NCBI GenBank assembly: GCA_964619315.1
Contig: CAZUEH010000013.1
Span: 1 to 38,623, forward strand
DNA length: 38,623 nt
Direction: 5' to 3'
Origin: Fimisoma sp964619315
GTDB lineage: Bacteria; Bacillota; Clostridia; Peptostreptococcales; Anaerovoracaceae
Shown here in pieces: positions 1 through 8,704 of the stretch. Made by a program: the position numbers and the translations under genes. Below the pieces are notes generated by a model, which saw only the letters and a program-made list of their open reading frames with translations, had not been told where the DNA came from and made no database searches. How positions within the stretch are numbered: the first letter of the stretch is position 1; each line of letters starts with the position of its first letter.

Positions 1-1065
1 AGAGGAAATCTGTCCAACAAAGAGTGTGCTTCTTTGCATACAGTGCTGGACTTTTTTTCCCAATCAGGAATTGCCACAAGAATGGACGATGAAGGGCGAA
101 TCTATCCTTACTCAGAAGAAGCAAAGGCTGTAGCGGCAGCTCTAACAAAGAGGGCCAAGCGAAGTGGAGTAACTTTGCTGACCGATTCAAAGATGAGTAA
201 TGTGGAAGCGAACCCTATCACAAAAGGTGGCTTCCGCATTTTTGTTTCCATTAATGGGAATAAGCAAGAAATAGAAGCTCAAAAACTTCTCATAGCAACT
301 GGCGGAAAGTCTTTTGCCATCTATGGCTCTACGGGAGATGGCCAGGGATTAGCGAAAAAACTCGGACATCAAGTGAAACCTCTCATCCCTGCCCTAACTG
401 CTATAGAAGTCAAGGAATCGTTAAAGAGCCTAAAAGGTGTTAGAGCCAAAGCTCGAGTTTCCCTTTTTGCAAAGGGCAATATGACATTTGAGGAAAGTGG
501 AGAAGTTCAATTCCGTGAGGATTGTGTTTCTGGAATCTGCATAATGAACATGTCATCCAATCTTCCCGTTAGAGGTGAAGAGGATGACGTATCTTTAGAT
601 GATTGCAAAATCATGATAAATTTTGTGCCTGAGTTTTCGACTGGCAAATTGATGGAGTTTTTGAAAAGCGAAGCTACCATGGTGGATAGTACAGTTTTAG
701 ATTTGCTTGAAACTTTGGTTAAAAAACCAGTTGCTGTTGAAATTCTCAAGAGAGTGGGAATTTCAGATTTAGCACAGATAACTAATAATATTGATATGGC
801 GGATATATTAAAAATCGCCAATGAATTGAGAGGATTTAGCCTTTCTCCTTGTGGCAGGAAAGGGTGGAAAGAAGCCCAAGTCACAAAGGGGGGAATAGCG
901 TTGAGCCAAATCAACCCAGAGACTATGGAGTCAAAGATAGTGAAAGACTTGTATTTTGCAGGAGAAATTATAGATTATGATGGCCCTTGTGGCGGCTATA
1001 ATCTTCATAATGCGTGGCTTACAGGAATAAAGGCTGGAAGAGCAATGAGCGAGTCCCTAAAGTAG
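1..1065 (+). CDS. NAD(P)/FAD-dependent oxidoreductase, HI0933/YhiN (BaiN/RdsA) family, 5' truncated
   Basis: The frame is open from the first base of the window, so the N-terminus, with the FAD-binding GxGxxG loop, lies upstream. The first visible residues, RGNLSN, match the conserved G-R-C/G-N-L-S/T-N region that follows the first FAD motif in HI0933-like flavoproteins. The C-terminus carries the family's second FAD motif, GEIIDYDGPCGGYNLHNAW, which ends about 15 residues before the stop. Family members are flavoproteins of poorly defined substrate; some act on bile-acid intermediates or are annotated as aminoacetone oxidases. The next FAD protein starts 36 bases downstream on the same strand, so the two are probably co-transcribed. 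The family call is firm; the substrate cannot be told. Confidence 0.88.
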   Translation, partial: RGNLSNKECASLHTVLDFFSQSGIATRMDDEGRIYPYSEEAKAVAAALTKRAKRSGVTLLTDSKMSNVEANPITKGGFRIFVSINGNKQEIEAQKLLIATGGKSFAIYGSTGDGQGLAKKLGHQVKPLIPALTAIEVKESLKSLKGVRAKARVSLFAKGNMTFEESGEVQFREDCVSGICIMNMSSNLPVRGEEDDVSLDDCKIMINFVPEFSTGKLMEFLKSEATMVDSTVLDLLETLVKKPVAVEILKRVGISDLAQITNNIDMADILKIANELRGFSLSPCGRKGWKEAQVTKGGIALSQINPETMESKIVKDLYFAGEIIDYDGPCGGYNLHNAWLTGIKAGRAMSESLK

Positions 1066-1101
1066 GGAGTCAACAACAACTAGTTGAATAAAGGAATTGT
1101 A

Positions 1102-2969
1102 ATGTATAGAATTCATCAAATTAAGCTAAAATTAAAAGAGCCTAAGAGCAGAATCCCTGAGAAGATTTTGAAAAAAATCGGCGACAGGGATTTGTCTATA
1201 AAGGAATGGAAAATAGTAAAAGAATCGTTAGACGCAAGGGACAAGGGCAACATCACATGGACATATTCTGTGGACTTTGAAATCGAATCTAAATCGGCAG
1301 AAAACTCACCGAAGCAGGGTATCGATCCTAAACTGGCTGAAAAATTGCAGAAGCTAGGGATAGATGAGGCGCCTACAAAGAAGTATGAGTTGCCAAAAAT
1401 TAAAACAAGTGAGCCGCTAACTTCTCGTCCTGTAGTGGTTGGTTTTGGGCCAGGGGGTATTTTTGCTTCCTTGATTTTGGCACAAGTTGGGTTAAAGCCG
1501 ATTGTTATTGAACGAGGCAAAAATACCGACGATCGTATCCAAGATGTTGAAAAATTTTGGAATGAAAACATCTTGGACGAAGAATCCAACGTTCAGTTTG
1601 GTGAGGGTGGTGCCGGAGCTTTTTCAGATGGCAAACTTACTACAGGAATAAAGGATATAAGAATTAAAAAGGTCTTGGAAGAGTTTGTGCGCTTTGGTGC
1701 ACCTGACGAAATCCTTTATAAGCAAAAGCCTCACATCGGAACTGACTTGCTCCGAGTTGTGGTTAAGAATATAAGAGAAGAAATAATTCGATTAGGCGGT
1801 GAAATAAGATTTGGAACTAAACTTACCAACCTCTTGATTGAAGATGGACGCTTAGTTGGGATAGAGGTTGAGAAAGTAGGGGCGGCAGAAGCTCCATCAC
1901 CAGCCTCAGAATATTCTGTTTCTGATGAGGTGGGAAGGTCGCAAACCCCGTGCCATTGCGATGAGGTGGAAACTGNNNNNNNNNNNNNNNNNNNNNNNNN
2001 NNNNNNNNNNNNNNNNNNNNNNNNNNNNNNNNNNNNNNNNNNNNNNNNNNNNNNNNNNNNNNNNNNNNNNNNNNNGATGAGGTGGAAACTGACGGAAGGT
2101 CGCAAGCCTCGTGCCATTGTGACACAAATGAGGCATTGGAAAAAGGGCCGCAAATCCCATGCCAAAACTTGATTTTATCAATAGGCCACAGTGCAAGAGA
2201 CACTTTCGAGATGCTCAACAATTTGGGCGTTTCAATGGAGCAGAAGCCGTTCTCTATTGGGGTAAGAATAGAACATCCACAAGATTTGATAGATAAAGCA
2301 CAATATGGAAAAAGCGGAAAAGAGTTAGGACTACCTCCAGCTGAGTACAAGGTTAATTATCGTTGCAAAGGCGACGAGCTAATAGATGGACGAGGAGTCT
2401 ACAGCTTCTGCATGTGCCCTGGTGGGCAAGTGATAACGGCGTCATCAGAGCAAGGAGGCTTAGTAGTCAATGGAATGAGTCTTCATGCTCGTAATAGTGG
2501 CAAAGCTAATAGCGCCTTATTGTGCGATGTGCGAAAAGAAGATTTCGGAAGCGACGACGTCCTTGCAGGAGTCCGCTTCCAACAAAAATACGAAGGTCTG
2601 GCCTACCGCCAGGCCGACCGCCGCTATGCGGCGCCGGCCTGCACCTGGGGCGCGTTCCGAGATGGCGAGGCGCCACAGGTGGAAGGCTGCCTACCAGAGT
2701 TTGCAGTGGCAGCCATGCGGCAGGCCATGCCTGAACTGGCCAAGAAGCTGAGAGGATTTGACGATGAGAACGCCAAAATGTATGGCGTGGAAACTCGCAG
2801 CTCCTCACCTGTGCGAATCCTAAGAGGAGTAGATGGACAAAGCATATCTGTTGAAGGCCTATACCCATGCGGCGAGGGAGCTGGATATGCAGGAGGAATC
2901 ACATCTGCTGCTGTTGACGGAATCAAGATAGCAGAGGCAGTCATAAGCGATATGCAAGATATAATATAG
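1102..2969 (+). CDS. FAD-dependent dehydrogenase (COG2509 type) with internal repeat and assembly gap
   Basis: The chosen start is the ATG at 1102, with AAGGA six bases upstream; a TTG at 1084 in the same frame is less likely. The protein begins MYRIHQIKL, typical of the family, and has the dinucleotide-binding loop GFGPGG near residue 113 followed by VIERG. The C-terminal half has IGHSARDTFEML, VRIEHPQ, VETRSSSPVRILR and GEGAGYAGGITSAA, all family hallmarks. A 100-N gap (1976-2075) splits the frame. Codons before and after the gap lie in different frames, but the flanking 45-bp repeat units are each in phase, so a true gap of 29+45n bases would restore one continuous gene. Function is a flavin-dependent oxidoreductase of unknown substrate. 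The repeat insertion and a GC-rich stretch near 2600-2700 are unusual. Confidence 0.85.
1924..2120 (+). repeat. 45-bp in-frame tandem repeat (minisatellite) spanning the gap
   Basis: Units start GATGAGGTGG. The unit at 2076-2120 is 45 bp and encodes DEVETDGRSQASCHC. The unit at 1924-1959 is a 36-bp version lacking nine bases and encodes DEVGRSQTPCHC. A further unit begins at 1960 and runs into the gap after 16 bases. A degenerate copy follows at about 2121-2163. Each unit contributes a Cys-His-Cys motif. The reverse strand is also open through the units (MARGLRPS...). The array sits just before the family motif NLILSIGHSARD. Confidence 0.75.
1976..2075. other. Assembly gap (100 N)
   Basis: Exactly 100 N, the conventional placeholder for a gap of unknown size. 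Both edges are copies of the same repeat unit, which explains why the assembler failed here. The true length is therefore unknown and the flanking frames cannot be compared directly. Confidence 0.98.
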
Positions 2970-3040
2970 GGAACTTTTGGCTCTATTTCAAATGTTGGGG
3001 TGGAGAAGTATGTATTGATTGCAACTTCCACAGACGGATA

Positions 3041-3345
3041 AATGTTGGCAAATTTTCCGTTTTCATCTGAATTGTACAACAATTCAGCCTAAAAACTCGA
3101 ATTTTAGAGCGAAATCAGCAGTGATTTGTAAAAATGTTGGCATTTTCTGCGAATTTTCCAAATCTGCCAACAATTTCGGCAAAAAGTGTTGGCAAAAAGC
3201 GGAGAATAGGTAAAATTGTACAACAAAGTGAGAGAAACTGCCATGAAACTGACAACTTTGCCACTATAATCACGAAAATGTTGACAAAAAGCTTAGTTTG
3301 TCTCGAATTGTACAATAATCTGCCGACAAAACTTTCAGGCTAAAA
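3041..3345. repeat. Non-coding repeat cluster with paired TGTTGGCA and TTGTACAA boxes
   Basis: The 438-base space between the FAD gene and gpmI (2970-3407) holds no convincing gene. It contains TGTTGGCA or TGTTGACA boxes at 3043, 3135, 3187 and 3279, and the palindrome TTGTACAA at 3072, 3216 and 3308. In the three complete units the box-to-palindrome distance is exactly 29 bases, and two box-to-box intervals are both 92 bases. The unit at 3135 has a degenerate second half (CTGCCAACAATT at 3164). Short overlapping frames exist on both strands but none has a ribosome binding site or family similarity that I recognise. Confidence 0.65.
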
Positions 3346-3355
3346 GGGTAAACTA

Positions 3356-3403
3356 AAACAGGGTTTCCGTGACGCTATTGGTCACAGAAACCCTGTTTGT
3401 TTT
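3356..3403. terminator. Intrinsic terminator, probably bidirectional, 3' of gpmI
   Basis: The arm AAACAGGGTTTCCGTGAC (3356-3373) pairs with 3381-3398 at 17 of 18 positions around a 7-base loop. The plus strand then reads TTTGTTTTGTTTTT. It lies directly after the gpmI stop codon and can also stop plus-strand transcription from the FAD genes. Confidence 0.85.
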
Positions 3404-3407
3404 GTTT

Positions 3408-4937
3408 TTAGACGAGTGATTTTCCGCTCATTTCTGGCGGGATAGTGAGACCCATAAGGGAAAGCATGGTAGGTGCTATGTCACATAGTTTTCCATCTTG
3501 GGCGATGGAAGAAACTGGGGTGTTGGCGATGTGAACCAACGGCACTGGATTTGTTGAATGTGCTGTTATAGGATCGCCATTTTCATCAAACATCAAATCT
3601 GCATTGCCATGATCAGCTGTAAGCAAGATTTGTCCGTCAGCGTCTAGGACAGCCGCTACGACTTTGGCGACACATTTGTCTACAGCCTCAATGGCCTTTA
3701 CGGCAGCATCGAAAACTCCAGTGTGCCCAACCATGTCGGCATTGGCAAAGTTTAATATAATGCAATCGTATTTTGACGATTTGACCTCATCGACAACTTT
3801 GTCAGCAACTTCAAATGCGCTCATTTCAGGCTGCATATCGTATGTAGTTACTTTTGGGGAAGGTATCAACACTCTATCTTCAAGAGGATTTGGAGCCTCT
3901 ACACCTCCGTTAAAAAAGAAAGTAACGTGGGCATACTTCTCTGTTTCTGCAATTCTCAATTGATGTAAGCCCAAAGACGAAAGATATTCCCCCAAAGTAT
4001 TTTTGATTGAAGTTGGTGGGAATGCGATGAATACATTTGGCATGGTCGCATCGTATTGAGTCATGCATATATATTGAAGATTTGTTATTGGCAAAATTTC
4101 AAACTCATCAAATGCTGGATCCACGAAGCAGCGAGTAATTTCACGAGCCCTATCTGGCCTAAAATTGCAGAAGACAACGCTATCTCCACTCTTGATAGTA
4201 GCATTCTTATCGCAAATAGTTGGAATTATAAACTCATCGGTTTTGCCAGATGCATAGGAAGCGTTGACGGCTTCACTGCCAGAAGTTGCTATTGCCCCTT
4301 CACCACGAGCTAAAGCATCATAAGCAAGCTTAACTCTTTCCCAGCGTTTGTCCCTATCCATAGCGTAATATCTTCCTGAAACAACACCGATTGAAATCTT
4401 TCCAGAGACCGAAGGGTCGAAAGCTTCTATGAAACTTTCAAGATCTTTTATATAGTCTATTCCCGATGTGGGAGAAACATCACGACCATCCATGAAACAG
4501 TGGATGTATATAGGAAAAGCTCCACGAGATGCTGCCAAAGATACGGTTGCCTTAATGTGATCTATGTGGCTGTGAACTCCTCCATCGGACAAAAGGCCCA
4601 TGACATGAAATGCACCACCAGTTGCCTTTGTGTGTTCAATACCGCTAAGCAAAGCTGAATTGTTGTCAAATTCACCGTCTTCGATAGCCTTTGTGATACG
4701 AGTAAGTTCTTGATATACAATTCTTCCGGCACCCATATTCAAATGACCTACTTCTGAATTACCCATCTGTCCATCAGGAAGCCCTACGGCAAGGCCACTG
4801 GCCGCCAATGGGGCAGATGGATACTTCTTGAATATTTCGTCTAAAGCGGGAGTGTTTGCGGCTGCGATAGCATTTCCATAACTATTTTTGTTTAGCCCAA
4901 ACCCGTCTAATATCATTAACATGAAAGGTTTTTTCAT
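3408..4937 (-). CDS. gpmI: 2,3-bisphosphoglycerate-independent phosphoglycerate mutase
   Basis: A cytosolic glycolytic and gluconeogenic enzyme that interconverts 3- and 2-phosphoglycerate using two Mn2+ ions and a phosphoserine intermediate. The 509-residue length is normal for the family. Seen in the sequence: N-terminal MLMILDGFG with metal-binding Asp11, the nucleophile Ser61 in GQMGNSEVGHLNMGAGR, HSHIDH and FMDGRDVSP in the transferase domain, and the C-terminal metal motif TADHGNADLM. The start ATG is preceded by TAAGGAGG on the minus strand. It is a single-gene unit, divergent from addA and closed by its own terminator. In many Firmicutes gpmI sits with gapA-pgk-tpiA-eno; here it is separated from them. 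Confidence 0.97.
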   Translation of the reverse strand: MKKPFMLMILDGFGLNKNSYGNAIAAANTPALDEIFKKYPSAPLAASGLAVGLPDGQMGNSEVGHLNMGAGRIVYQELTRITKAIEDGEFDNNSALLSGIEHTKATGGAFHVMGLLSDGGVHSHIDHIKATVSLAASRGAFPIYIHCFMDGRDVSPTSGIDYIKDLESFIEAFDPSVSGKISIGVVSGRYYAMDRDKRWERVKLAYDALARGEGAIATSGSEAVNASYASGKTDEFIIPTICDKNATIKSGDSVVFCNFRPDRAREITRCFVDPAFDEFEILPITNLQYICMTQYDATMPNVFIAFPPTSIKNTLGEYLSSLGLHQLRIAETEKYAHVTFFFNGGVEAPNPLEDRVLIPSPKVTTYDMQPEMSAFEVADKVVDEVKSSKYDCIILNFANADMVGHTGVFDAAVKAIEAVDKCVAKVVAAVLDADGQILLTADHGNADLMFDENGDPITAHSTNPVPLVHIANTPVSSIAQDGKLCDIAPTMLSLMGLTIPPEMSGKSLV

Positions 4938-4994
4938 TTTTGCCTCCTTAATCTTAACTACAAATATACCACAATTCGCCCCTTATTAAAAGAG

Positions 4995-5024
4995 TTGAGG
5001 AACATAAAGAATATGTGGTAAAAT
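4995..5024 (+). promoter_or_regulatory. Candidate sigma-A promoter for addA
   Basis: TTGAGG (4995-5000), an 18-base spacer and TAAAAT (5019-5024) lie 25 bases before the addA start. A ribosome binding site AGGAG (5039-5043) is six bases upstream of the ATG at 5050. Confidence 0.6.
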
Positions 5025-5049
5025 AGGGCATAGGAAATAGGAGAAAATC

Positions 5050-8000
5050 ATGGAATGGACTAAAGAACAGAGAGAAGCAATAGAATTAAGAGATAAAAAT
5101 ATATTGGTTGCAGCAGCGGCAGGTTCTGGCAAGACCGCAGTTCTTGTCGAGCGTATAAAAAGACTTATTCTAGAAGATGGCTGTTCAGTAGATCGTATGC
5201 TTATGGTCACATTTACCAATGCGGCGGCAGCAGAGATGAAAGAAAAGATACAAAAGTCTTTGTCGGATTCAATAGCGCCGTTATCTTCAGGTGCAGAGGA
5301 GGCATTGGACCAACAACAAGACAGATTAGCTTTCCTAAAAAAACAAATCAACCTTTTGCCTACGGCAAATATAAGTACGTTCCACTCTTTCGCCTTAGAA
5401 GTTATAAGAAGATACTTTTATATTATACAGATTGAGCCTAATTTCAAAATCTGCGACAACACCCAAGAAGCATTGCTTAGAGGGGAAGCGATGGACGAAC
5501 TATTAGAAGAACTTTTTGAAGAAGCTTCTCCTGAGTTTTTCCATTTCCTCAAGTGTTATAGTGGGGATAGAGACGAGAAAAAAATTAGAGAAATAATCAA
5601 CAATGGGTACAACACAATTCGCAGTTTACCTGAACCATTCAAATGGATGGAAAAAAGAGTCAATCAACTTAAGGATGGCAAAGGGTTGGATGAGTTAGTG
5701 ACTGAATATCTGTTTGAAATTGCAAAGGACAAACTAATTGATGCAAAAAGTGCGCTGAATTCTAATGTAGAGGTGGCGATTGATGAAAACTTGCCATCCC
5801 TAAAGGACCTTTGCACTAAAGATGAAGCACAGATCCAGAACCTTGAAAGTGCGCTATTAGGAGGCAACTATGAGACGTTTCAAGAGGCATTGACTGCTTT
5901 CAAACTTTCGGTTATGAGTAGCAAAATCTTTGAAGGCAACGAAGAAGCCAAAGAGATTGCTGGAGACAACAGAAATCTGATTAAAAAAGCAGTTAAGAAT
6001 TTGAAAGAAGTGTATTTTGCAAGTGATATTGTTAAGCTTGGACAAGAAATGCATCATACTTACAAATATGCCTTATATATCGAGCAGTTATTGAAGAGAT
6101 ATGACGAAATATATAGAGCTAAAAAGGCTGAGAAAAACGTAGTGGATTTTGGCGATATAGAGCATTACGCTTATGAAATATTAAAAGACCAAGAGGCAGC
6201 TACATTTTACAAAGAAAAATTTGACCATATATTCATAGATGAGTATCAGGATAGTAACGTAATTCAGGAGGCACTCATTGATTTGATTAAGAGGCCGAAC
6301 AATCTTTTCATGGTAGGAGATGTGAAGCAGAGTATATATAAATTCAGATTAGCAGAGCCTGAAATTTTCCAAAGAAAGTACAAATTATATGATCAAGAGA
6401 CTGAAGCCAATTCGACTAAAATCGACTTGAACAAGAACTTTAGAAGTAAGAAGCCTATCATTCAATTCATCAATAAAATTTTTGAGAAGATAATGGATGG
6501 CTATGATGAAAAGGCGGCACTTTATGAGGGGGATCCTTTTGCGGACAAAAGCAAAGAGCAACCAGCATTGTGGCTGACACAGGTTCCTTGGAGTGAGGAT
6601 GCAGATATAGATGAAGAACTAAAAAATATAATCAAAGCAGAAAAAGAAGCTATGGCGGCGGCCAAAATAATAAGTGATAATCTTGGAACGAGCATATTTG
6701 ACAGTAAAAAAGGCAAAGAGCGAACTCTCGAAAAAAGAGATATAGTAATCCTTATGAGAGGTGTGAGAAATTATGGAGATGTATTCTACAAGGTTCTCAC
6801 TGAAAACAATCTTCCTGCATACATAGATGATAACGATGGATTTTTCAATACTATGGAGGTAGAGACCTTTCTTTCCGCCTTATACATAATAGATAACCCT
6901 AAGCAGGATATTCAGCTTATGACATTGCTGCGCTCAGAAATGATTGGGCTTTCTATTGAGGAAATGGTGCAAATACGAATTGAATTCAAAGAAGGTTCTT
7001 ATTATAGTGCTTTTGTTCAGTACGCCGAAGGTGGTGCAAATAGAAAGCTAAAAGACAAATGCTGTGAGGCTTTAGAAAAGATAGAAAAATGGAGAGATTT
7101 AAGTAAGATTTTGCCGTTGGACAAATTGATATGGCAGCTACTTATGGATACAGGATTTTATATTGCAATGGGCGCAATGCCGGCAGGTGATCAAAGACAG
7201 GCCAATTTGCGTGCCCTTACTGAGAAGGCTCTTTCCTACCAGCAGGGTTTAGGTGGATCGCTATATGGATTCATAGGCTACATAGAAGCTATAAAGGAGA
7301 AGAAAGTTTCTATGGGGCAGGTTAAGTTGATGGGGGAAAAAGACGACCTTGTTAGAATTATGACTGTCCATAAGTCTAAAGGGTTAGAATTTCCGATGGT
7401 ACTGTTGGCAGGCTTTTGTAAAAAACTTAATTATAGCAAAGTAGGCAAGAACCCTGTGTTCCACAAAGATTTAGGAATCGGGTTCCCTATTGTGGATCCT
7501 AAAAATAGATGGTATCGTACAACTCTCTTACAAAGCATTATAAAAGAGCAGTTCAAAAAAGAAGAGGTGGAAGAGGAAAAGCGTATCCTCTATGTTGCAA
7601 TGACCAGAGCTAAGGACAAGCTGATACTTCTTGGTATTTGTAATGATGTCGAAAAAGAAATAAAGAGCGCTAATAGTCAGGGGAGCAGCGATAGTAGCTA
7701 TTTTTCCATGGCTGGAAAGATAATATGCGGCAAAGGCTCGGCGTTAAAGATAATGGATGATAATATGCTCGTAAGTCTTTCGAAAGGGAGAAAACGCAAT
7801 ATAAAAAGGATTCTTCAAACTATGGAAGAGTGCAAGAGCGATAGAGTTTCGCCTAAAATACATAAGCAAATGACTTTTGAGTATCCATATAAAGAAGACC
7901 TTAAGGTTCGTACTAAACACTCGGTAAGTAGCTTAAACAATGACGGAGAAAAGGCTGTTGAAAACTTGGGAGAGCCACTTTTCGTTGCTGGCGAAAAGTC

Positions 8001-8505
8001 CATTGGAGTTATGGAAAGAGGAACTATCTACCATAGTGTTCTTGAGCATATGGATATTAAAAAGGCACGTCTTGAGGGAATGGACTACATAAACGGCCTT
8101 ATTGAATATATGGTGAAGCAGGAAATGCTTACAGAAAAAGAAGCAACAATCTTGGATAGCAAAAGACTTAACGATTTTGCATCGTCAGACTTGGCAGGAA
8201 GGATTGCTGCAAGTTCTAATGTTTCAAAGGAAAAGCGCTTCAACTTTATGAGTGACTATAATGGCAAGAAAACCATGGTCAGAGGTATAATAGACTGCTT
8301 CTTTGAAGAGGACGGTCAATTGGTGATTGTGGACTATAAGACAGGAAACAGCCGTGATGTAGCCTTTGGGAACGAGGGATTAATCATTGAGCGTTACAGC
8401 GTGCAGATGAAACTATACAGAGAAGCTCTCGAAGCTGCCACCCAAAAGACTGTTAAGGAAATCTATTTATATTTAACGGACACGGGAAAAATTTTGAAAA
8501 TGTAA
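5050..8505 (+). CDS. addA: ATP-dependent helicase/nuclease subunit A (AddA)
   Basis: A UvrD-like superfamily 1A helicase with a C-terminal RecB-type nuclease domain. With AddB it resects double-strand breaks and processes Chi sites for RecA loading. The protein has 1151 residues, slightly short of the roughly 1200-1250 usual. Visible motifs: Walker A AAAAGSGKTAVLVERI at about 21-36, motif II FIDEYQDSN near 395-403, motif III VGDVKQSIYKFRLAEP, motif V MTVHKSKGLEFP, motif VI LYVAMTRAKDKL near 847, and the nuclease residues GIIDCFFEEDGQLVIVDYKTG near 1080-1098. It has its own promoter and no addB next to it; addB normally lies immediately upstream, where gpmI is found divergently here. All catalytic motifs appear intact. 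Confidence 0.96.
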   Translation: MEWTKEQREAIELRDKNILVAAAAGSGKTAVLVERIKRLILEDGCSVDRMLMVTFTNAAAAEMKEKIQKSLSDSIAPLSSGAEEALDQQQDRLAFLKKQINLLPTANISTFHSFALEVIRRYFYIIQIEPNFKICDNTQEALLRGEAMDELLEELFEEASPEFFHFLKCYSGDRDEKKIREIINNGYNTIRSLPEPFKWMEKRVNQLKDGKGLDELVTEYLFEIAKDKLIDAKSALNSNVEVAIDENLPSLKDLCTKDEAQIQNLESALLGGNYETFQEALTAFKLSVMSSKIFEGNEEAKEIAGDNRNLIKKAVKNLKEVYFASDIVKLGQEMHHTYKYALYIEQLLKRYDEIYRAKKAEKNVVDFGDIEHYAYEILKDQEAATFYKEKFDHIFIDEYQDSNVIQEALIDLIKRPNNLFMVGDVKQSIYKFRLAEPEIFQRKYKLYDQETEANSTKIDLNKNFRSKKPIIQFINKIFEKIMDGYDEKAALYEGDPFADKSKEQPALWLTQVPWSEDADIDEELKNIIKAEKEAMAAAKIISDNLGTSIFDSKKGKERTLEKRDIVILMRGVRNYGDVFYKVLTENNLPAYIDDNDGFFNTMEVETFLSALYIIDNPKQDIQLMTLLRSEMIGLSIEEMVQIRIEFKEGSYYSAFVQYAEGGANRKLKDKCCEALEKIEKWRDLSKILPLDKLIWQLLMDTGFYIAMGAMPAGDQRQANLRALTEKALSYQQGLGGSLYGFIGYIEAIKEKKVSMGQVKLMGEKDDLVRIMTVHKSKGLEFPMVLLAGFCKKLNYSKVGKNPVFHKDLGIGFPIVDPKNRWYRTTLLQSIIKEQFKKEEVEEEKRILYVAMTRAKDKLILLGICNDVEKEIKSANSQGSSDSSYFSMAGKIICGKGSALKIMDDNMLVSLSKGRKRNIKRILQTMEECKSDRVSPKIHKQMTFEYPYKEDLKVRTKHSVSSLNNDGEKAVENLGEPLFVAGEKSIGVMERGTIYHSVLEHMDIKKARLEGMDYINGLIEYMVKQEMLTEKEATILDSKRLNDFASSDLAGRIAASSNVSKEKRFNFMSDYNGKKTMVRGIIDCFFEEDGQLVIVDYKTGNSRDVAFGNEGLIIERYSVQMKLYREALEAATQKTVKEIYLYLTDTGKILKM

Positions 8506-8626
8506 GTCTGACAGAAAGATTGTAATATTTTCTGAAAATTGTGTGATGTTTCCAAAAAAAGTTTAGAATATTAAAAAATGGTGATAGACTGTTGCATAAT
8601 AGAATATTTTAAAGAACTTATTTAAC

Positions 8627-8678
8627 AAAAACAAACGATATGAAGCCGAGCTATATGAGCAGGAAAAAGTTTGTTTTT
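8627..8678 (+). promoter_or_regulatory. Leader hairpin upstream of the FIST-GGDEF gene
   Basis: AAAAACAAAC (8627-8636) is perfectly complementary to GTTTGTTTTT (8669-8678), enclosing 32 bases. The second arm runs into a U-rich stretch, so it could act as a weak attenuator. It matches no riboswitch class that I recognise. The ribosome binding site GGAGGTGA (8690-8697) follows it and lies outside the stem. Confidence 0.35.
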
Positions 8679-8704
8679 ATATTGTTAGTGGAGGTGATAA
8701 TTAC

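Noticed and set aside
1731..2350. Minus-strand frames running across the N gap
   Set aside because: They owe their length to untranslated N codons and to the repeat being open on both strands, and no conserved domain is seen. The plus-strand FAD enzyme accounts for the region.
3019..3343. Overlapping short frames on both strands in the 2970-3407 intergenic region
   Set aside because: No ribosome binding sites and no recognisable family. The frames follow the AT-rich repeats, which explain their apparent openness.
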